Positions 17,602 through 26,168 of a stretch of 64,000 nucleotides of DNA are shown in pieces. The translations under genes were made by a program, and so were the position numbers. Origin of the DNA: JAWBMQ01 sp038828875 (GTDB lineage: Archaea > Nanobdellota > Nanobdellia > Woesearchaeales > JAWBMQ01); the NCBI GenBank assembly GCA_038828875.1, contig JAWBMQ010000002.1, positions 74,536 to 138,535 of the forward strand. The letters run 5' to 3'. Each line of letters starts with the position of its first letter. The first letter of the stretch is position 1. Below the pieces are notes generated by a model. The model was not told where the DNA came from and searched no databases. It saw only the letters and a program-made list of their open reading frames with translations.

Positions 17602-19572
17602 ATGAAAAGAACCATCTTGCTTTTTTTATTAATATTATTTTTTTCAACATCTGTTTTTGGGTCAGAAATAGTTGGTAGAATTTCACTTTTAGCTGTTACT
17701 GAAAGTACTATAATCAAAGATGGTAGCGTTTTAGAAGCTGAGTTGAAAATAACTCCAGGTTCAGGAGCTGTTTATGTTGATACATTTCCTTACAGTAAAT
17801 TAGATACTGTAGCTAGCATAAGATTTTCTAAAGAAATTGCTTGTAATTTTCTTGATTTGGATTGTTCAAATCTTGATTTTCATTATAGAATAAAATCAAA
17901 TCTTCCTTTAAGTATGGAAGTTGGTGGTCCTAGTGCAGGTTCTGCATTTGCTTTGCTTAACATTTTACTTTTAGAGGATCTTAAAAGAGGAGAACAAGGA
18001 ATAAAGGATTATCGTTACATTGCAATGACTGGAACAATAAATGCAGGAAGTTATATTGGTTACGTTAATGGTGTTGAATATAAAGTTAAAGCAGCAGTTA
18101 AAAATCATTTAAAATATGTTTTCATTCCAGATTTTACTTATGAAAAAGACGAATATTCTGATGATAAAGAATACTTAAATTTTACAGGCTGTAAAAATTT
18201 TGGAAAAACAACTGTTTGTAAAGTGAATAATCTTTATGAGGTTTTAAGTCATTTAAATAAATTAGAAAATAAAAAAGAACAATTCGAGCAATATCAAACT
18301 AAAACAATAGAGGTTCCACAATATTATCATGAAGTGATGAATGAAATTGCAAAAAAACTGTGCAAGAGAGTAGAAGATTTGATGATCAATAATTTTGTAA
18401 TAAACACTTCAAAGGAAATGAATTTAACAGATAGATATGAAAAGGGAAAATTAGCAGCAGAACAAGGAAATTATTACAGTGCAGCAAGTTTATGTTTAAC
18501 TTCTTCTATTCAAATTCAAAAACTTTCATTGTATAATGAGATATTGTTTAAGATAAATATAAGCAATCTTTCAAATGAAACAAAATCAAATTTGTCTTTG
18601 TTAATTTTTGAGGAAATTGAAAAATTAAAAGTTAAAGCAAATGAATTAAAAGAAAATGTTACAAAATTTCAAAAGAACATTGAAAATTTGAAAGCTAAAA
18701 GCTTAGGAGATTTTCAAACTAAATTAATAGTTTTAGAAAGAATAGATGATGCACTTCAAAATTTAAAATCTATTGAAGAATTTAGCGTAAACGAAAATTC
18801 AACTTTTGAAGAAAATTATCTCTCTTATTTAATGATAATTGATAAATTAGGTTATGCGATAGAAAGAAGCTTTACTGTTGAGCTTTGGAGCATGTTTTTT
18901 GGGAAAGATAAGAAGGAAATAAATTTGGATTTGAATAAAGTTAAAGAGTTGTGCGAACAAAAGCTTTTCGAAGCTAAAGAAGTTTTTTATTATATTAATT
19001 ATTATGTTCCTTCATTTAATGAATCTAACACATTATCAAAAGCAGAAGAGTACATGAAAAATAAAGACTATGTAAGTTGTGTTTATTTTTCAACAAGAGC
19101 TAAAGTAGAGTTGCAAAGTGCATTAGTAGGAAGTGAAGATAAAAACAAAACAGTAGAAGAATTATTAAAACTTTTAAAAGCAACATTAGTGGAGCAAGCA
19201 AATCAAGGTTACTTTGCTATTCTTGGTTACAGTTATTTTGAATATGCAAACACTCTAAAAAATTTTGATATTGATTCAGCGTATAGCTTTGCATTTCAAG
19301 GAATTGAATTAAGTGATTTGGAGATGTACTTTAAAACAAAGAAGAGAGAAAACATTATGTTTTATGAAAGAAATCAATATTTGAATGGATTTTACAACGG
19401 CTTTTTGTTAGCAATTCTGTTAATTACTTTTATTTTCCTTTTTGCAAAGTTAATAAATTTTAAAAATAAAGAAAACAAATTTATCAAACATCAATGTATC
19501 TTTCAAAAAATTTTGTTTAACAATAAAAAATGGAAAAAGAAAAAAATACCAATTTTCAAAAAAAGAAGATAA
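17602..19572 (+). CDS. secreted, membrane-anchored S16 (Lon-like) protease
   Basis: A signal peptide (residues 1-20, TILLFLLILFFSTSVFG) precedes a Lon-type proteolytic domain at about 22-175. The nucleophile lies in GGPSAGSA (Ser111) and the dyad lysine in EYKVKAAVKN (about 161-163). No ATPase domain is present. Residues 230-600 are helical with several Cys. A C-terminal membrane helix (FYNGFLLAILLITFIFLFAKL) is followed by a very basic tail. This is an ATP-independent Lon-like protease facing outside, a type known in archaea. A TATA-like ATATTTAAAAG about 30 bp upstream implies a leaderless start. The next gene overlaps it by 43 bp. Confidence 0.85.
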   Translation: MKRTILLFLLILFFSTSVFGSEIVGRISLLAVTESTIIKDGSVLEAELKITPGSGAVYVDTFPYSKLDTVASIRFSKEIACNFLDLDCSNLDFHYRIKSNLPLSMEVGGPSAGSAFALLNILLLEDLKRGEQGIKDYRYIAMTGTINAGSYIGYVNGVEYKVKAAVKNHLKYVFIPDFTYEKDEYSDDKEYLNFTGCKNFGKTTVCKVNNLYEVLSHLNKLENKKEQFEQYQTKTIEVPQYYHEVMNEIAKKLCKRVEDLMINNFVINTSKEMNLTDRYEKGKLAAEQGNYYSAASLCLTSSIQIQKLSLYNEILFKINISNLSNETKSNLSLLIFEEIEKLKVKANELKENVTKFQKNIENLKAKSLGDFQTKLIVLERIDDALQNLKSIEEFSVNENSTFEENYLSYLMIIDKLGYAIERSFTVELWSMFFGKDKKEINLDLNKVKELCEQKLFEAKEVFYYINYYVPSFNESNTLSKAEEYMKNKDYVSCVYFSTRAKVELQSALVGSEDKNKTVEELLKLLKATLVEQANQGYFAILGYSYFEYANTLKNFDIDSAYSFAFQGIELSDLEMYFKTKKRENIMFYERNQYLNGFYNGFLLAILLITFIFLFAKLINFKNKENKFIKHQCIFQKILFNNKKWKKKKIPIFKKRR

Positions 19573-20156
19573 ATTCTAAGTTAAAAAGACACATCTTTTA
19601 TGTTTTTTTATTGTTTATTGTAGTTTATTTTACTCTTCTTTTATCTTGCATAGATAATTCTAAAGTTTCTAATTTAATAGGAGAATCTGAAATTGAATTT
19701 CAAGGAAAGGGAAGGTTTTACAATTTTATTTACGATTTTTATAATTTAACAGTTTTTATTTCTGAAGATGATTTAAAAGATAAATCAGAGCAAAATTATA
19801 AATCCCTTTTGGTGTTTTTTGTTAATAATGATTTTAAACAATGTGAAAGAAATTATGTAATTGGATATAAATTTGGTAAATACTTTATTTGTCATAAGGA
19901 AGTTTGTGCATATAAGCAGCTTGATTTAGAAATTGAGAATTTATTGCTAAACATTATAAATGCAATAAAAAGAAATAAAAGTGTAAGCTATGAAGTTAAT
20001 ATTGTTTTAGGGAATCAATTAATATCACAAAATAATAATCCAACAAATTTAACTTTTCTAGGAAAGATTACTGAATTTAATGAACCTTGCTTTGAAGCTT
20101 ACGTTACTGATTTTAAGAAAAAATTAAAAGTAAGAGCAGAAATTCTTTACAGCTAA
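19530..20156 (+). CDS. hypothetical membrane-anchored protein, 208 aa
   Basis: No family is recognised. A basic N-terminus (KKKINSKLKRH) leads to one hydrophobic segment, FYVFLLFIVVYFTLLLSC, with a possible lipobox-like Cys. About 160 residues would then be outside the cell, with four further Cys. The start overlaps the protease gene by 43 bp in another frame, which argues for co-expression. It may be a partner or substrate of that protease, but this is inference from position. It converges with pth2, overlapping its stop by 4 bp. Confidence 0.65.
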   Translation: MEKEKNTNFQKKKINSKLKRHIFYVFLLFIVVYFTLLLSCIDNSKVSNLIGESEIEFQGKGRFYNFIYDFYNLTVFISEDDLKDKSEQNYKSLLVFFVNNDFKQCERNYVIGYKFGKYFICHKEVCAYKQLDLEIENLLLNIINAIKRNKSVSYEVNIVLGNQLISQNNNPTNLTFLGKITEFNEPCFEAYVTDFKKKLKVRAEILYS

Positions 20157-20569
20157 TTTATCAATTTCAAATTTCCTGTGATTTTGTCAATTTTATCTGA
20201 TTTATCAGGACCAAAACCAATACAAGTTAACGTTCCTTCTTCAACTACTGTTTTTCCAGCGTCATGAATTACGGTACTTAGAATCCCTTCACTTTCTGCT
20301 TTTTCTTTTAATTTCCAGATTTCTTCTTGATTTTCAACAGCAACTACAACTTTTTTACTTCCATTTTTTTGCCATTCTTTCAGAATTTCAGGATTGTATT
20401 TCAAGCATTTTAGTGCAAGTTCTACTGCAGCATGAGCTACTTGTGCAGACATTTTTCCTTTAGGTAATTTCAAATCTTTCCTTACTGCAATAACCATCTT
20501 ATAATCACTATCATCATAGTTCAAAATTTTCATAAGTTGTTTTATATTGTCATTTTCTTTGATGTTCAT
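20153..20569 (-). CDS. pth2: peptidyl-tRNA hydrolase, Pth2 type
   Basis: Pth2 recycles peptidyl-tRNA released from stalled ribosomes in archaea and eukaryotes. Family motifs are MVIAVRKDLKLPKGKMSAQVAHAA (residues about 23-46), the core VVVAVENQEEIWKL, TVIHDAGKT and the end TLTCIGFGPDKSDKID. The invariant Lys, His and Asp of the active site are present. The product is 138 aa with about 20 extra residues at the N-terminus compared with the minimal enzyme. A TATA box TTTATAAAC (complement near 20598-20607) and a GTGAT element precede the ATG. Confidence 0.95.
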   Translation of the reverse strand: MNIKENDNIKQLMKILNYDDSDYKMVIAVRKDLKLPKGKMSAQVAHAAVELALKCLKYNPEILKEWQKNGSKKVVVAVENQEEIWKLKEKAESEGILSTVIHDAGKTVVEEGTLTCIGFGPDKSDKIDKITGNLKLIN

Positions 20570-20685
20570 AATATCACATAATTCCTATACTAGTATAGTT
20601 TATAAATCTTTTTATATTGCTAGTTTTCAAAATTCTAATAAATCAAAAGATTTAAAAATCGAATTTTCTAAAATATGCTACTGCT

Positions 20686-21999
20686 ATGGAACTAAATCAT
20701 TTTAAATTTTTAAAGTCACTCAATCATGAAAGATTGATTTTTCTCTATTACACTATATTTGAAAGTATATATCTTGCTACTTTTGATAGATTTATTATCC
20801 CTTTTTTAGTTTCTAAAAATGTTTCAAACGTTTGGATTTCAAATTTAATCGCTTTAATTTATCTCTTAAGTGGAATAATTGGTTTATTTTATGCTAATTT
20901 AGCTACTTCAAACAACAGAAAAAAGATTTTGGTTTATACTATTTCATTTCAGGTAGTTTCTTTGTTTATTTTTTTTATACTATCTTTTTTTAATGTTTTA
21001 TGGTATATTTACTTAATTCTTTCATTAATAATTTTGATCTTACAACTTTCCTATGCTCCTGTTTCAACATCATTATATGGAGATTTGATTAAAGGAAACA
21101 ACGATGAAAATACATATTTAGGAATAAGAGCTGCTATTGCAGAGTTTACAATTTTTGTAATTTCTTTTATCTTTTCACTTCTTTTAGATATATCTTTAAA
21201 ATGGTTTGTGCTAATATTTTTAATTGCTTTTCTTGGAAGATTTTTGAGTTTGTTAATTCTTAAAAGAAGATTCAAAAATCCAAAAACATCTTTAGAAAAG
21301 CTATCTTTCAAAGAATTTCTAAGGAATATGAATGTTACTAATTTTGGACTTTTTGCAGAATTTTTATTCTTCTTTTACTTCGCAGCATATATTGCTGTAC
21401 CTTTTTTTACACCCTATATGTTTAAAGAATTGAATTTCAATTACATTCAGTATTTCGTTATAAATTCTCTAATGTCAATAGTAATCGTTTTTTTCAGTCC
21501 ATTGATTGGAAAGCTTTGTGATAAATACGGTGAAAGAGCTATTTTTGTTTCAGCAGGTTTTATTATTGCAACAATTCCTTTTTTATGGACATTAAGTAAA
21601 AATTTTGTTTATCTTGTTTTCATAGAAATTTTTGCATCATTTGGTTGGGCAAGTTTCAATTTAGCAACTGCAGATTTTTTAATTACTCATGTTGATTCTA
21701 AGATTAGACATACTATAACTGCTTATATCTTTTTTATAAGAAATTTAGGAATTGCAATTGGTTCTTTCTTAGGTTCATTTTTAATAACTCAAAGCACAAC
21801 TATAGTTGGAATTTTCATAGTTTCATCAATTTTAAGATTTTTAGCAGTGCTTCTTTTTGGAATGAACGTTAAAGAAACGAAGACCGTTGAAAAATTCAAA
21901 TTTTTGAACTTTATAAATGAGAAGTTGCATCAAATTAAGCTGTTGCCTAAAAAATCAGAAGATAAGAAAAGAGATCTTTATTATTTAAACAAACCATAA
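20686..21999 (+). CDS. major facilitator superfamily transporter
   Basis: This 437-aa protein has twelve predicted helices. The MFS loop motif between helices 8 and 9 is recognisable (SPLIGKLCDKYGERAIFV), with a weaker equivalent after helix 2 (YANLATSNNRKKILVY). A cytoplasmic tail of about 40 charged residues ends the protein. The substrate cannot be read from the sequence. It stands alone, convergent with the DUF460 gene, 3 bp apart. It is probably transcribed from the AT-rich stretch near 20645-20660. Confidence 0.85.
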   Translation: MELNHFKFLKSLNHERLIFLYYTIFESIYLATFDRFIIPFLVSKNVSNVWISNLIALIYLLSGIIGLFYANLATSNNRKKILVYTISFQVVSLFIFFILSFFNVLWYIYLILSLIILILQLSYAPVSTSLYGDLIKGNNDENTYLGIRAAIAEFTIFVISFIFSLLLDISLKWFVLIFLIAFLGRFLSLLILKRRFKNPKTSLEKLSFKEFLRNMNVTNFGLFAEFLFFFYFAAYIAVPFFTPYMFKELNFNYIQYFVINSLMSIVIVFFSPLIGKLCDKYGERAIFVSAGFIIATIPFLWTLSKNFVYLVFIEIFASFGWASFNLATADFLITHVDSKIRHTITAYIFFIRNLGIAIGSFLGSFLITQSTTIVGIFIVSSILRFLAVLLFGMNVKETKTVEKFKFLNFINEKLHQIKLLPKKSEDKKRDLYYLNKP

Positions 22000-22002
22000 T
22001 TT

Positions 22003-22962
22003 TCACAATTTTTTATTGAATTCTTTTTCTCTTTCTTTTTTATACTCTTCAACAATCTTCCAAAAATCATCCTGAATCTTTTCAAAAACTACAATGAATT
22101 TTTTTTCTTCTAAAATTTTAGCGTTTATTTCTTTATAACTTTCTTTTTCTTTTTCATAAATCTTTCCATCTTTGAATTGATATTTATATTTGAAAGAATT
22201 GTAATTTTCTTTGATTGCAAAGGGCATGTTTTTTAAAGAAGCTTCCAAAAGCTCTTGAATGAATTCATTATTCTTTTCTAAATCTTCTTTTAAACAGTAG
22301 ATCTTTGAAGTAAGCATTAGCATTCTTTCATTGATTTCTCTTTTTCTTTTTTCTTTTTCTTCTAAAAATTTATTTTTCCAGAACTCAATTTCTTTTTCAT
22401 ATTCTTTGGTTTTTATCTTGCTTATTCTGTTGTAATTTATTGTTTTTATCTCTTGAATGTTTCTCAATTCTTCAACTTCAATTCCTTTGATTTCGTTCAA
22501 AATTTGATCAATTGTTTTATTAGTGGTAAGTAAAAGCTCTAAAAATTTTTCAATATCTACATTTTCATCAATTTTTTTAATTGCTTTGTTTATTCTTGAT
22601 TGAATTTTTTTAAAAACGTAAAAGGCGCTTACTAAAGCATCGTATTCATGAGTGTTCAGTTTCAGATCATCACAGTAACTTTGAAACAATTCTTTCTTTT
22701 CATGAAAATTTAGATCATGATCTGGCTTAATTAATTTTGAGTTGAATTTTTTTGCTATTAATTCAACGTTACTAGGAGCTTTAGCTTTATCACAACCACA
22801 CAATAAGATTTTTCCAGGACTAGAACTTTTTTCAATTTCATAGATCATTTCTTCAACAGATGCATTTTTTTTAGAAAACAAAGTTTTTATTTTTCCATCT
22901 AAGCTTATCAATGCAAAAGCACTGTTTGTTCCAGGATCAACGCCTAGGATGTAATGTTTCAT
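22003..22962 (-). CDS. DUF460/COG2433 RuvC-like RNase H-fold protein
   Basis: The N-terminal 130 residues match the archaeal DUF460 family, predicted RuvC/YqgF-like nucleases. Features are YILGVDPGTNSAFALIS (first acidic residue), LLCGCDKAKAPSNVELIA (second site), and KLNTHEYDALVSAFYVFK with a late His/Asp site. The rest is a long coiled coil (residues about 130-240) and a charged C-terminal region. I use ATG 22962; an upstream TTG at 22983 would overlap the preceding gene. It is the third gene of a minus-strand unit with a Cas4-like nuclease and a PRC-barrel protein, suggesting joint action on DNA. Confidence 0.85.
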   Translation of the reverse strand: MKHYILGVDPGTNSAFALISLDGKIKTLFSKKNASVEEMIYEIEKSSSPGKILLCGCDKAKAPSNVELIAKKFNSKLIKPDHDLNFHEKKELFQSYCDDLKLNTHEYDALVSAFYVFKKIQSRINKAIKKIDENVDIEKFLELLLTTNKTIDQILNEIKGIEVEELRNIQEIKTINYNRISKIKTKEYEKEIEFWKNKFLEEKEKRKREINERMLMLTSKIYCLKEDLEKNNEFIQELLEASLKNMPFAIKENYNSFKYKYQFKDGKIYEKEKESYKEINAKILEEKKFIVVFEKIQDDFWKIVEEYKKEREKEFNKKL

Positions 22963-22973
22963 TTTATGTGCTT

Positions 22974-23717
22974 TTATTTCCAACAGTATTCATAATAAAC
23001 ACATCTATCGCAATAACTCATTCTTTCAGGAGGAGGAATCTTTTCTAACGCTTCATTCATTTGATAAATCAATTTTTTCAATTCAATTTCATGAAATGGA
23101 TTCAACAGAATTTCTTTACTTCGCGAAGGATTAATTATTTTTACTTTATTTACCATAAATCTATTATTTTTAAGCATAATTCCATAGGCAATTGCTTGCA
23201 TCAAATAACTTTCTCTTAATGTTTCAGTGGATTTTATTTCTACAGGTACTATCTCTTCGTCGTATATTTCAATTAAGTCTATTCTTCCACTGAGATCTAA
23301 TATTTCATCTTTTATTGGAAATTCTATTTTTATTTTTGGCATTATTGCTTCAGCAAGTTCCTTTCCTTGTAGTTTTTTTACTCTATTAAATTCTCTAACT
23401 AAGTTTATTCTATTGATCATGTGGATGTTCAAAAATTTGTTTAATGAATTAATTTCATTAACTAATTCTGGAATTTTCCTAGAAACAAAAATAATGCTGT
23501 CATTCTTCAATTTTCTATAAACAATTTCTAAATTGTTTTTTTCTAAACTAAATTCTTCTAAATACTTTTTTTCGTTGTTGTAGAAGTACTCTAATCCTTC
23601 ATGAAAAAAATTACCTAAGTCTAAACTGTATCCTTCTTCTTTTATAGAAATTTTTTTAGAAAGAGCAAACTTTCGTTTACAAAATAAAAAAGAATTTATA
23701 TCAGAAACATAAAGCAT
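22974..23717 (-). CDS. Cas4-like PD-(D/E)XK exonuclease with Fe-S cluster
   Basis: This 247-aa RecB/Cas4-type nuclease has a 4Fe-4S cluster signature: one Cys near the start (FLFCKRKF, Cys13) and three at the end (CDRCVYYEYC). The nuclease core shows the conserved His in GNFFHEG (His39), LSGRIDLIEI and VPVEIKST, which supply the D-EXK metal site. QAIAYG is the usual QxxxY motif region. No cas genes or arrays are in the window, so it is a stand-alone form probably used in DNA end processing. It is flanked by PRC-barrel and DUF460 genes with almost no spacing. Confidence 0.87.
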   Translation of the reverse strand: MLYVSDINSFLFCKRKFALSKKISIKEEGYSLDLGNFFHEGLEYFYNNEKKYLEEFSLEKNNLEIVYRKLKNDSIIFVSRKIPELVNEINSLNKFLNIHMINRINLVREFNRVKKLQGKELAEAIMPKIKIEFPIKDEILDLSGRIDLIEIYDEEIVPVEIKSTETLRESYLMQAIAYGIMLKNNRFMVNKVKIINPSRSKEILLNPFHEIELKKLIYQMNEALEKIPPPERMSYCDRCVYYEYCWK

Positions 23718-23718
23718 T

Positions 23719-23979
23719 CTATTCTTCTTCTAGATTTGGAATTCCTGATTTTGCTATTATCATTATATCTCCTATAGATTTTACTAATTTATGTGGAATA
23801 ATTACTCCTTTAGCATTAGTCATTGTTCTTTCTAGAATAGAATTTTTAGTAGCTCTTATTTTCCAACTTAGGATCTTGTGTATATCCATAATGCATTCCT
23901 CAACTTCTCCAAAATAATCTCCGTCTTCAGTAAATACCTTAATTTCATAAACCTCAGATAAGCGTTTAACCTTTAGCAT
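23719..23979 (-). CDS. PRC-barrel domain protein, 86 aa
   Basis: This is a small beta-barrel protein of the PRC family, found in archaea as stand-alone proteins of unclear function. The pattern is LSEVYEIKVFTEDGDYFGEVEE, then KGVIIPHKLVKSIGDIMIIAK. It begins with a strong Shine-Dalgarno (AGGTGAT, 5 nt from the ATG). The stop is followed at once by the Cas4-like gene, so it leads the three-gene nuclease operon. Confidence 0.8.
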   Translation of the reverse strand: MLKVKRLSEVYEIKVFTEDGDYFGEVEECIMDIHKILSWKIRATKNSILERTMTNAKGVIIPHKLVKSIGDIMIIAKSGIPNLEEE

Positions 23980-24093
23980 ATTATCACCTTCTATTTTTTA
24001 AGCATCTTATTATTTATAAATATTTTTATATTTAAATCTATGAATTGCATTTATTGATAAAATATATAAATTATAATTTTTAACTACTATTTG

Positions 24094-26166
24094 ATGAATT
24101 CATTAAATTATTTAACTGATTATGAAGTTTTAAAAGATTTGAAATCTTCCTTAGATAGCAAAGTAAAGCTCTATCTTTACAATCCTGAACAAAATGAATT
24201 TATTACTGAAATTTTTTCGATAAATTATTCTATTCCTAGCTATTATGTCAAGGATTCTGATAAAGTTGTTAAAGCGATAAACAATTTAAAAAGAGATTAC
24301 GAAAAATATCTTAGTTTTTTATCAGAGAGATATGATGATTTTTTCTATAAGCAAAAAAAAGCAATGATTGATAATGATATTAAACTTATTAAGGTAAAAG
24401 ATGGAAAGTATTCAAAATTTTTGTTAACTTTACCTAATCTTCCGAAAGAGATGATTGAAAAGAGTCTTAAAGGAATTTTTCAAATACATAACTCATATCA
24501 TGATTTCTTAAGATATCATTTAGAGTATCCTTTTTCAAAGATAGTTATAAAAGATGAAAAATATCTAAACTATAAATATTTTTACTTAGATAAATTTACA
24601 GATGAAGACTATAGCAAATTAAGTTCTTTTAAATCATTAGCAATTAATGCAGAATTTGACAATTCTATAAAAATTTCATTTTATGATGGCAAAGAATATG
24701 CAGAATTCTCAACTAAAGCAAGAAACGATGAAAAATTCTTTGAAGATATTTTAGCATATTATAATAAAAATAATCCTTTTTTTATTTATACATACAATTT
24801 TTCTTTATTTTACCAATCTTTAAATCTTAATGAAGCAAATATGCTAAGATTAGGCATAAACAATGAAAATTTAAAATATTATGGAAAATCACAAAATCTT
24901 AAATTATATTTGATTCCAGGAAAAGTAGATATTGATTTGTGGCTTATGAAAAATATACTTTCTTTTGATATTTTTGAAAAATTTGATTCTTTAGATGAAA
25001 AAAACAAAACAATTGCAATTTACAATTCTTCAGAAGAAATAAAAGAAGAACTAATTTATCTATCAAAACTTTACAATCTGTCGCCTAATGAACTAGCTTT
25101 TCATGGTGCAAAAAGAAGAGTTTCTGATTTTTTCATGAAACACGGTTATTTCAAGAAATATTATCCAAAGGTTAAGCCATACAATGATTATGCATTAGGA
25201 AATAATTCAAAGGAGCCACTTCTTTTTAGAGATTTTGATCATAATCGATATTTACAGAAATTAAGAAATAAACCAATAATCTACAAAGGAGGTTTATTTT
25301 ATGCTGATGTGGTTAATTTTTATCCACTTCAAAATGTTTTCAAGGATTTAATTTCATTGGAAAACAAAAAGTTTCAAAATAAAGAAGTTGTTCGAAGAGA
25401 ATTAGAACACATCGCCAGTTATCCTTTTTTCTTGTTCTTATTTGATTCTGAAAAAGCTAAGAAAGAGTTTGATTTGAAAATTAAAGAAAAGATAAATCAA
25501 AAAGATTATGTTGAGTTTTATTTAACTATGTTGAAAAATAAGATAAACAATTTAGAAGGAATAATAAATTTCAATGATGAAGAATTTGTTTTTGAAAATT
25601 TCTACAAAATAGTTAAAGATCCTCTTGAAAACAATGACTTTTTACCAAAATATTCAGCTTTAGTTTTGAGTTTTGATCAAGGAAAATATATTTTAGCTAA
25701 TGAAAATAAATTAAAATTTAGAGGATTTAATTTAAACAATAAAACAGAATATGAAAAAGAAATGATCCTTTCATTTTTAGAAGATCTTATGATAAAGAAA
25801 GATCTCAATGCAGCATTTTCGAACTTAGATTTTAAAATTCAAAATATTTATAATTCCTCATTTATTCAAAAATTTTATCATAAGAAAACTTTACAAAGTG
25901 ATGAAGTAGAAAAATTTTTGCAAGAAAATTCCTCCTTTTTTGAAGATTATAAAATTGAAGGAGATGAAGTGAAAGTTATATACTATTTACTTAAAAAAGA
26001 TCAATTCCTTAAGGATTTTTATTCATCAACAAACATTTTAAACAAAATTTTGAAATCGTTAGGTGTTGATAATTTGAATAGTTTGCATAATAGAAAATAT
26101 CTAAAAGAGGTAATTTTTTCATTGTATAACTCTATAAAACAATCCGAAAGCTTAAAACTTTTTTAA
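24094..26166 (+). CDS. inactivated family B DNA polymerase homologue
   Basis: The 690-aa protein follows the PolB layout but lacks the catalytic residues. The N-domain pattern (YHDFLRYHLEYPFSKIV, 135-151) matches the segment before Exo I. Exo I reads LAINAEFD (182-189) instead of DIE. Exo II is TYNFSLFY (233-240), without its Asp. Exo III is YNSSEE (310-315). The YxGG motif survives (YKGG, 397-400), as does a motif A-like ADVVNFYP (404-411, Asp405 kept). Motif C appears as INFNDEEFVF (491-500), with DTD lost. The thumb entry KYILANENKLKFRGF (531-545) is PolB-like. Family knowledge: inactive PolB paralogues exist in archaea, but this one is strongly diverged. ATG 24094 is leaderless from AATATATAAA (24061-24070). 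The HD-GYP gene follows 2 bp later. Confidence 0.72.
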   Translation: MNSLNYLTDYEVLKDLKSSLDSKVKLYLYNPEQNEFITEIFSINYSIPSYYVKDSDKVVKAINNLKRDYEKYLSFLSERYDDFFYKQKKAMIDNDIKLIKVKDGKYSKFLLTLPNLPKEMIEKSLKGIFQIHNSYHDFLRYHLEYPFSKIVIKDEKYLNYKYFYLDKFTDEDYSKLSSFKSLAINAEFDNSIKISFYDGKEYAEFSTKARNDEKFFEDILAYYNKNNPFFIYTYNFSLFYQSLNLNEANMLRLGINNENLKYYGKSQNLKLYLIPGKVDIDLWLMKNILSFDIFEKFDSLDEKNKTIAIYNSSEEIKEELIYLSKLYNLSPNELAFHGAKRRVSDFFMKHGYFKKYYPKVKPYNDYALGNNSKEPLLFRDFDHNRYLQKLRNKPIIYKGGLFYADVVNFYPLQNVFKDLISLENKKFQNKEVVRRELEHIASYPFFLFLFDSEKAKKEFDLKIKEKINQKDYVEFYLTMLKNKINNLEGIINFNDEEFVFENFYKIVKDPLENNDFLPKYSALVLSFDQGKYILANENKLKFRGFNLNNKTEYEKEMILSFLEDLMIKKDLNAAFSNLDFKIQNIYNSSFIQKFYHKKTLQSDEVEKFLQENSSFFEDYKIEGDEVKVIYYLLKKDQFLKDFYSSTNILNKILKSLGVDNLNSLHNRKYLKEVIFSLYNSIKQSESLKLF

Positions 26167-26168
26167 AA

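Noticed and set aside
22974..23717. Cas4-like gene as evidence of a CRISPR system
   Set aside because: No repeat-spacer array, cas1, cas2 or effector gene is visible in the window, and stand-alone Cas4-family nucleases are common in archaea.
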